From JBKHDT01 sp049974825 (lineage in GTDB: Bacteria; Pseudomonadota; Gammaproteobacteria; Halothiobacillales; Halothiobacillaceae): 30,408 nt of DNA. Shown in pieces: positions 26,075 to 30,408 of the stretch. The DNA lies in contig JBNGDJ010000018.1 in the NCBI GenBank assembly GCA_049974825.1, forward strand, positions 1 through 30,408, in the 5' to 3' direction. Each line of letters opens with the position of its first letter. Positions within the stretch are counted from its first letter, which is position 1. The notes under the pieces were generated by a model. That model had not been told where the DNA came from. It worked only from the letters and a program-made list of their open reading frames with translations, and ran no database searches. Position numbers and translations under genes: made by a program.

Positions 26075-27742
26075 TCATCGACGCGACAGGGCCACCAGGG
26101 CAAGCAGCAGGCCGCCGCCGACCAGAAGCCAGGTGTCCGGCGGCGCGCCGGCAATGATCGCCCGTGGTGCCCAGCCATCAAGGCCCTTCATGACAAAGCC
26201 CGAGACAATCAGCGCCGCACCCAGAATCACCCAGCCCTGGCGTTGTCCCTGGCGCTCGATATTGCGTGAAAGCTGCTCGATCTGCCGCCGCTGGGCCTCC
26301 AGTTGCCGCTGCTGGCTCTCGGATGCCTGCAGGGCGCGCAGCGCCAGTCTCGGCCACTCGGGCAGGTGCTCGGCCAGGAAGGGCAGCTCGGCGCGCAGCT
26401 TGCCGATAAAGGCGCGCGGACCGATGCGCTCGCGCATCCAGCCTTCGATGAAGGGCTTGGCAGTCTGCCAGAGGTCCAGGTCCGGGTAGAGCTGGCGGCC
26501 CAGGCCCTCGATGGCCAGCAGGGTTTTCTGCAAGAGGACCAGCTGGGGCTGGACTTCCATCTGGAATCGGCGGGCGACCTGGAACAGGCGCAACAGGAAG
26601 TGGCCGAAGGAAATCTCCTTCAGCGGTTTTTGGAAAATCGGCTCGCAAACGGTGCGAATGGCCGATTCGAATTCCTCGATCCGCGTATCGCGCGGCACCC
26701 AGCCGGATTCGACGTGCAGCTCGGCCACCCGCTTGTAGTCCCGGTTGAAAAAGGCGTGAAAGTTCTCTGCCAGGTAGCGCTGGTCCTCGGGGGTCAGGCT
26801 GCCCACGATGCCGAAGTCCACGGCAATGTAGGTCGGGTCGGTGGGGTGGGTGGCGTCGACGAAGATGTTGCCCGGGTGCATGTCGGCATGGAAGAAATTG
26901 TTGCCGAAGACCTGGGTGAAAAAGATTTCCACGCCGCGCTCGGCCAGTTTTTTCATGTCGACCCCGGCATCGCGCAGGGCCGCCATGTCTGCCACCGGGA
27001 TGCCGTGGATGCGCTCCTGTACCAGCACATTGCTTCGACAGTGGTCCCAGTGGACCTGCGGGACGTAGAGCAGGCCCGAGTCGTCGAACTGGCGCTTGAG
27101 CTCGGCCGCGTTGGCCGCCTCGCGCAGCAGGTCGAGCTCGTCCATCAGGGTCTTGTCGAACTCCTGCACCACTTCCACCGGGTGCAGCCGCGGTCCTTCG
27201 GACCAGTAGCGCTGGGCCAGTCCGGCGACGATGTAGAGAATTTCCAGGTCCTGGCGAATTCGCCGTTCGATGCCGGGACGAACGATTTTCACGATCACCG
27301 ACTCGCCGCTGCGCAGGCGCGCCGTGTGTACCTGGGCGATGGAGGCAGAAGCCAGCGGCTGGCGATCAAAGGCACAAAAGACCTCGTCCACCGGTTCGCC
27401 AAAGGCCTGCTCGATGACTTCGACAGCCTGCTCGCTGGGGAAGGGGCGGACACGATCCTGCAGGGCCGTCAGCGCATCGGCGATGTCTTCCGGGAGCAGA
27501 TCGCGCCGGGTCGAGAGCATCTGGCCGAACTTGACGAAAATGGGGCCGAGATCCTCGAGTGCCCGCACCAGCCGCTCGCCCCGCGATCGCTTGCGGGTAT
27601 CGCCAAACCAGTACCAGGGCGAGAGATAGCGCAGGAATCGCAAGGGGCGAAACACGTGCAGTGCCAGCACGATTTCATCCAGCCCATGCCGGTACAGCAC
27701 AAGCTGGATTATCAGCAGTCGCCAGAGGATACCCGGACGCAT
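26075..27742 (-). CDS. ubiB: Ubiquinone biosynthesis atypical kinase UbiB
   Basis: UbiB family (ABC1/ADCK) atypical protein-kinase-like ATPase needed for coenzyme Q synthesis, anchored in the inner membrane. It has 555 residues (E. coli 546). The family KxGQ motif is K71-FGQ, the alanine-rich loop ASASIA (131-136) replaces a normal glycine-rich loop, and K152 is the ATP-site lysine. HADMHPGNIF and DFG supply the catalytic region. Two C-terminal transmembrane helices (about 505-522 and 537-553) follow a Gln/Arg-rich coiled-coil stretch. The ATG shares one base with the ubiJ stop (TGATG), so the two are coupled. Confidence 0.97.
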   Translation of the reverse strand: MRPGILWRLLIIQLVLYRHGLDEIVLALHVFRPLRFLRYLSPWYWFGDTRKRSRGERLVRALEDLGPIFVKFGQMLSTRRDLLPEDIADALTALQDRVRPFPSEQAVEVIEQAFGEPVDEVFCAFDRQPLASASIAQVHTARLRSGESVIVKIVRPGIERRIRQDLEILYIVAGLAQRYWSEGPRLHPVEVVQEFDKTLMDELDLLREAANAAELKRQFDDSGLLYVPQVHWDHCRSNVLVQERIHGIPVADMAALRDAGVDMKKLAERGVEIFFTQVFGNNFFHADMHPGNIFVDATHPTDPTYIAVDFGIVGSLTPEDQRYLAENFHAFFNRDYKRVAELHVESGWVPRDTRIEEFESAIRTVCEPIFQKPLKEISFGHFLLRLFQVARRFQMEVQPQLVLLQKTLLAIEGLGRQLYPDLDLWQTAKPFIEGWMRERIGPRAFIGKLRAELPFLAEHLPEWPRLALRALQASESQQRQLEAQRRQIEQLSRNIERQGQRQGWVILGAALIVSGFVMKGLDGWAPRAIIAGAPPDTWLLVGGGLLLALVALSRR

Positions 27743-28380
27743 CAGCTGTCCGTCCAGGAGTCGGGCCCGGCGGCGCGTCCCGCCAGCCGGTCAAGTCGCG
27801 CTTCCAGCCGGGCCAGATCGTTGCGCACCCGGTCGACCGCCTCCGAAAAGCCGGTCAGCTCGTCGGCGCCGACCACCAGCTGCGCCTCGCGCTGCAGAAA
27901 ATCCGTCCACTCGATCAAGCGACCGGCCTGCACGCGGTTCACGTAATCCTGGCCGCGCTGCACGGCCTGCTCCACGGCGTGGGCTCCGGGATCACCGATT
28001 CGGCCCGAAAGCCACTCGGCCCAGTCCGGGTCCAGGTGGGCGAGAATGCGGGCCACGGAGCCGGCAAGCCGGGTGTCCCCCTCCATCCGGATGGCTCCGT
28101 CGAAGGCGCGCTCCAGGTCCTCGCGCTGCCAGGCCATCCGCAGCAGGCCGAAGCTGCTGGCCTGGATCGTGGCGTCAACCTCCCCGTCGAAGTCGCCGAG
28201 CAGGTGGACGCCTCGGGCGGTCGGCATCAGGTAAAGCGAGACAGGCGGCATCTCCAGCATCAGGCCGATCACCGCACCCTCGTGCCGGGCCAGACGGTCA
28301 CGGGCCTCGGGGTCCATGTCCAGCACTCGGTTCAGGGCGCGCTCGAGTGGCGGCAGCAGAAAGGTTGGCAAACGGGGCAT
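27742..28380 (-). CDS. ubiJ: Ubiquinone biosynthesis accessory factor UbiJ
   Basis: A 212-residue protein (E. coli UbiJ 201) with an SCP2-like lipid-binding domain in its first 130 or so residues and a charged, coiled-coil C-terminus. UbiJ with UbiK forms a scaffold that binds ubiquinone intermediates for the soluble Ubi complex. The start MPRLPTFLLPPLERALN fits the family; an in-frame ATG 21 codons upstream is rejected because the added residues are not family-like. In E. coli the order is ubiE-ubiJ-ubiB, but here ubiE is absent and ubiJ is first. Sequence conservation is modest, so linkage to ubiB is important to the call. Confidence 0.9.
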   Translation of the reverse strand: MPRLPTFLLPPLERALNRVLDMDPEARDRLARHEGAVIGLMLEMPPVSLYLMPTARGVHLLGDFDGEVDATIQASSFGLLRMAWQREDLERAFDGAIRMEGDTRLAGSVARILAHLDPDWAEWLSGRIGDPGAHAVEQAVQRGQDYVNRVQAGRLIEWTDFLQREAQLVVGADELTGFSEAVDRVRNDLARLEARLDRLAGRAAGPDSWTDS

Positions 28381-28732
28381 GAACAGGCGTTTTCTCGTGA
28401 CAGTGCAATCGGCAGAGTGTAATGACAATGCGGACTGATGCACAGTTTCATCACTGCCGTGAGCGCCCCCAGAACGTTTCTCCGCTTGTTGGGCAGTGCA
28501 TGATTCGGGCGATCATGATCCGGGTTTTCGGCAACATTTCATATCTTTGTCTAGGCTTGATACGTTACCCGGGCGAAAAGCGGCTCCGACTCTTTGCAAA
28601 CCAGGCAGAAACGGACGGGCCGCTTTGCCTCAATTGTCCAAACTCGTTGTTCCGGACGGCAGCTTGCGCCACGGGCCATCAAGGCACCCGCTTGGATGCC
28701 CGGCGAGTCATCGTGCTGAATCGGAGGTGGTC
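28381..28732. other. Divergent intergenic region between ubiJ and the CHAD gene
   Basis: 352 nt with no supported gene; it should hold both divergent promoters. On the minus strand TACACT (28421-28416) is a possible -10 for ubiJ, without a good -35. On the plus strand ATTTCAT-ATCT-TTGTCTA (28536-28553) has the 7-4-7 layout of a Pho box but matches only nine of fourteen positions. The rest shows nothing I can name. Confidence 0.4.
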
Positions 28733-29671
28733 ATGAGCAAGAAGGTACGCAAGTCCCTTGAAAAACCCGCCGCGGAGGTGATCGGCAAACTACTCGACGA
28801 CCTTTCCGCCAAGGTGGGCAAGCGTCTGGACGCCCTGCGCAACAGTGACGATCCCGAAGCGCTGCATGATGCCCGGGTGGAGGTCAAGCGGCTGCGGGTG
28901 TGGCTGCGCCACGGCAAGTCGGAGGTCAAGACCAGTGCCAGTGCCCGGCAGGCACTTCGGCAGTTCACCAAGACCAGCAACCCCATGCGCGACCGCGAGG
29001 TCATGCTGCAGTGGCTCGCCGGTCTCAAGCCCGAAGGAAACCGGATCAAGGGCGTGGCTGATGTGCGTGCCGTCGCCGAACAGGAAATGGAAGCGCTTGA
29101 GGCACGGGTGCTTCGCATCACCCGCAATCTTCAAAGCGAAAGCGTCGCGCTCAAGGCGCACCGACGAAAGTCCGCCAGCGGCCGTAGTTTCGGTTACTGG
29201 CTTGCCGAGCGCCTCTCGGCGCATCAGCTGACCCTGGTGCAGGATCTTGAAAACCTGCCTGAAGGGCTGCACGAAGCCCGGCTCACCGGCAAACACCTGC
29301 GCTACCTGATCGAGCCGCTCAAGGGGGACGAAGCCAGTGACCGGGCACTGGAACTGCTCAAGGCACTCCAGGAACTGCTCGGTCAGGCACACGACATGAT
29401 GGCCATGCGCGCGAGCTTCCCCGAAGTTTTCGCCCACACGCTGGCGGATACCGGGTTTGACGCCATCCGCCACCAGATCGAATCCGGTCAGAGCCTCACC
29501 TGGCGAACCCCCGCCTGCTGGCCGGGCATGCGTTTCATCGTCGACCAGCTCAACAGTGACCAGAGCCGACTCGAACAGGAAGCGGAACAATGGCGCGACG
29601 AGCACCTGGCCGAGCTGATCGAAGTGCTTGGCGCCTTGCGTGCCCGACTTGTGCGGGATCACGTGCTCTGA
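28733..29671 (+). CDS. CHAD-domain protein (probable polyphosphate binding)
   Basis: A 312-residue soluble, helical, strongly basic protein. The CHAD domain is a two-fold repeat of helical bundles. Both signature segments are visible: LHDARVEVKRLR with H45, R48, K52, R53 and R55, and LHEARLTGKHLRYLIE with H180, R183, K187 and R190. These His/Arg/Lys rows line the cleft that binds polyphosphate in known CHAD proteins. No CYTH triphosphatase domain is fused, so it is probably a binding or granule-associated protein, not an enzyme. GGAGGTGG lies 8 nt before the ATG, which decides the start against upstream in-frame ATGs. It is monocistronic, divergent from ubiJ. Confidence 0.88.
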   Translation: MSKKVRKSLEKPAAEVIGKLLDDLSAKVGKRLDALRNSDDPEALHDARVEVKRLRVWLRHGKSEVKTSASARQALRQFTKTSNPMRDREVMLQWLAGLKPEGNRIKGVADVRAVAEQEMEALEARVLRITRNLQSESVALKAHRRKSASGRSFGYWLAERLSAHQLTLVQDLENLPEGLHEARLTGKHLRYLIEPLKGDEASDRALELLKALQELLGQAHDMMAMRASFPEVFAHTLADTGFDAIRHQIESGQSLTWRTPACWPGMRFIVDQLNSDQSRLEQEAEQWRDEHLAELIEVLGALRARLVRDHVL

Positions 29672-29691
29672 ACGGCCGGCAAGCCCGGCAT

Positions 29692-29720
29692 TTGACGCGC
29701 GGATCGGGCATGCTTAGAAT
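29692..29720 (+). promoter_or_regulatory. Strong sigma70 promoter of tRNA-Thr
   Basis: TTGACG (29692-29697) and TAGAAT (29715-29720) each match the consensus at five of six positions with the ideal 17-nt spacer. Transcription would start around 29727, only a few bases before the mature tRNA. No clear terminator separates the tRNA from ssrA, so it may drive both. Confidence 0.8.
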
Positions 29721-29730
29721 CACCGCCCTC

Positions 29731-29803
29731 GCCGGAGTAGCTCAGTTGGTAGAGCAGGGCATTCGTAATGCCAAGGTCGTAGGTTCGACTCCTATCTCCG
29801 GCA
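29731..29803 (+). tRNA. tRNA-Thr (anticodon CGT)
   Basis: A cloverleaf can be drawn: acceptor GCCGGAG/CTCCGGC, D arm with GCTCAGTTGGTAGAGC, anticodon loop TTCGTAA with CGT at 29764-29766, and T arm GTAGG-TTCGACT-CCTAT. The discriminator base is A at 29803. It closely resembles E. coli tRNA-Thr(CGU), which decodes ACG. CCA is not encoded (GGT follows), so the CCA-adding enzyme must complete it. Confidence 0.97.
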
Positions 29804-29929
29804 GGTTTCTCCCGGCCGGCTTGGAACTATTTCTCGCCGGTACGGACAAATCAACCATGGTCGCCTGATCACCGATGGCAGCCATCCCGTTGCGTCGACC
29901 GATTCGCTTTTGAATCGAACCAACCTTCG

Positions 29930-30300
29930 GGGGTGACCTGGCTTCGACGGGGGTCACGAAACTCTAGGTGCATGCCGAGGCGCAGACTACCTCGTAAATC
30001 CAGCTGCAACGCAAATAGTTGCCAACGACGACAACTACGCTCTCGCCGCTTAACTGGTGAGCCTCTGCCCCGGATGTGCTTGTGCGTCCGGAACGGCCCT
30101 CGGGCCCGGCAGGGGTCAGCACACACAAGATCGCCCAATGCGGAGTCTGGACGCAGCGGGTTAAAACCTGAACAGACTCGCGACCTTCACGGCCTGTCCG
30201 TCGGCTGGAAGGAAGCTAAAAATCAATAGACGCGACTAAGCATGTAGTACCGAAAGCGTAGGGCTTCCGGACGCGGGTTCGATTCCCGCCACCTCCACCA
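29930..30300 (+). ncRNA. ssrA: Transfer-messenger RNA (tmRNA)
   Basis: A 371-nt tmRNA that rescues stalled ribosomes with SmpB. The 5' GGGGGTG pairs with the 3' CACCTCC to form the acceptor stem and keeps the G3-U wobble recognised by alanyl-tRNA synthetase. CCA is encoded at 30298-30300. CTTCGACGGGG near the 5' end and GGGTTCGATTCCC near the 3' end are the conserved tRNA-like parts, and GACTAAGCATGTAGTACCG is highly conserved. Pseudoknots lie between. No strong separate promoter is seen; short hairpins (GATGGC-A-GCCATC near 29874-29886, and CGATTC/GAATCG at 29901-29918) precede it. Confidence 0.97.
30021..30053 (+). other. tmRNA tag reading frame (ANDDNYALAA)
   Basis: The resume codon GCC at 30021 begins ten sense codons ending in TAA at 30051-30053. 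The encoded tag is ANDDNYALAA, to which the alanine carried by tmRNA is added first. It differs from the E. coli tag only by Asp for Glu at the fourth position. The terminal ALAA is the degradation signal for ClpXP-type proteases. Confidence 0.95.
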
Positions 30301-30344
30301 TTCAAAGGTTTTTTGACGTTCGCAAACGTTCGAAAAACAACCCG

Positions 30345-30380
30345 AAACCCGCATTGCAACGCGCTTTGCGGGTTTTTTTT
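30345..30380 (+). terminator. Intrinsic terminator of ssrA
   Basis: AAACCCGCA (30345-30353) pairs with TGCGGGTTT (30367-30375) over a 13-nt loop, and the T run continues to 30380. A second hairpin just upstream (ACGTT/AACGT at 30316-30329, with T-rich and A-rich outer arms) lies between the tmRNA end and this terminator. Confidence 0.92.
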
Positions 30381-30408
30381 GTCTGCGGGGGTTCGCGGGT
30401 ATCCGTTG

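Noticed and set aside
26303..27946. 547-codon plus-strand frame opposite ubiB and ubiJ
   Set aside because: It is an antisense shadow of the well-supported ubiB; composition follows the third-position bias of the real gene.
30301..30408. Possible attachment site of an integrated element at the 3' end of ssrA
   Set aside because: ssrA is a common integration site, but no repeat of its 3' end or integrase is present in the 108 nt visible.

Overview
The window is GC-rich chromosomal DNA from a gammaproteobacterium. The evidence is a complete dcw (division and cell wall) cluster in classical gammaproteobacterial order, a single-chain PurL of about 1290 residues, UbiJ-UbiB, a CbrAB-type two-component system, and an ssrA tag reading ANDDNYALAA (one residue from the E. 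coli tag). I cannot fix the genus. The murE product carries the DNPR motif, so peptidoglycan should be of the meso-diaminopimelate type.

Layout. 1-496 is a gene-free control region. It holds a cluster of short palindromic repeats built on CATGGATG, a dispersed hairpin repeat, a probable terminator for leftward-lying genes, an inverted 16-bp copy of the MraZ boxes, a sigma70-like promoter, and the MraZ operator itself (three TGGGN units at exact 10-bp spacing). 497-17256 is the dcw operon: mraZ, rsmH, ftsL, ftsI, murE, murF, mraY, murD, ftsW, murG, murC, ddl, ftsQ, ftsA, ftsZ. Eight junctions are 4-nt ATGA overlaps, so the operon is probably translationally coupled throughout. It ends in a strong intrinsic terminator right after ftsZ, with no lpxC. 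17484-21847 is a second plus-strand unit: a small membrane protein that overlaps cbrA, the kinase cbrA (broken by a 100-N assembly gap exactly where the phospho-accepting histidine should be), and cbrB.

The minus strand then carries purL (convergent with cbrB) and a ubiJ-ubiB pair. A CHAD-domain gene is divergent from ubiJ. The right end has tRNA-Thr(CGU) behind a near-consensus promoter, then ssrA (tmRNA) and its terminator.

The enzymes MurC, D, E and F, Ddl, MraY and MurG make lipid II from UDP-MurNAc. FtsW and FtsI polymerise and cross-link it at the septum, and FtsL, Q, A and Z build the divisome; MraZ and RsmH sit at the head as regulator and 16S rRNA methylase. The protein-coding content is conserved housekeeping. 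The least explained signals are non-coding: the inverted distal MraZ-box copy, the two palindromic repeat families near the dcw borders, and a long dyad ahead of purL. I found no convincing wholly new system.
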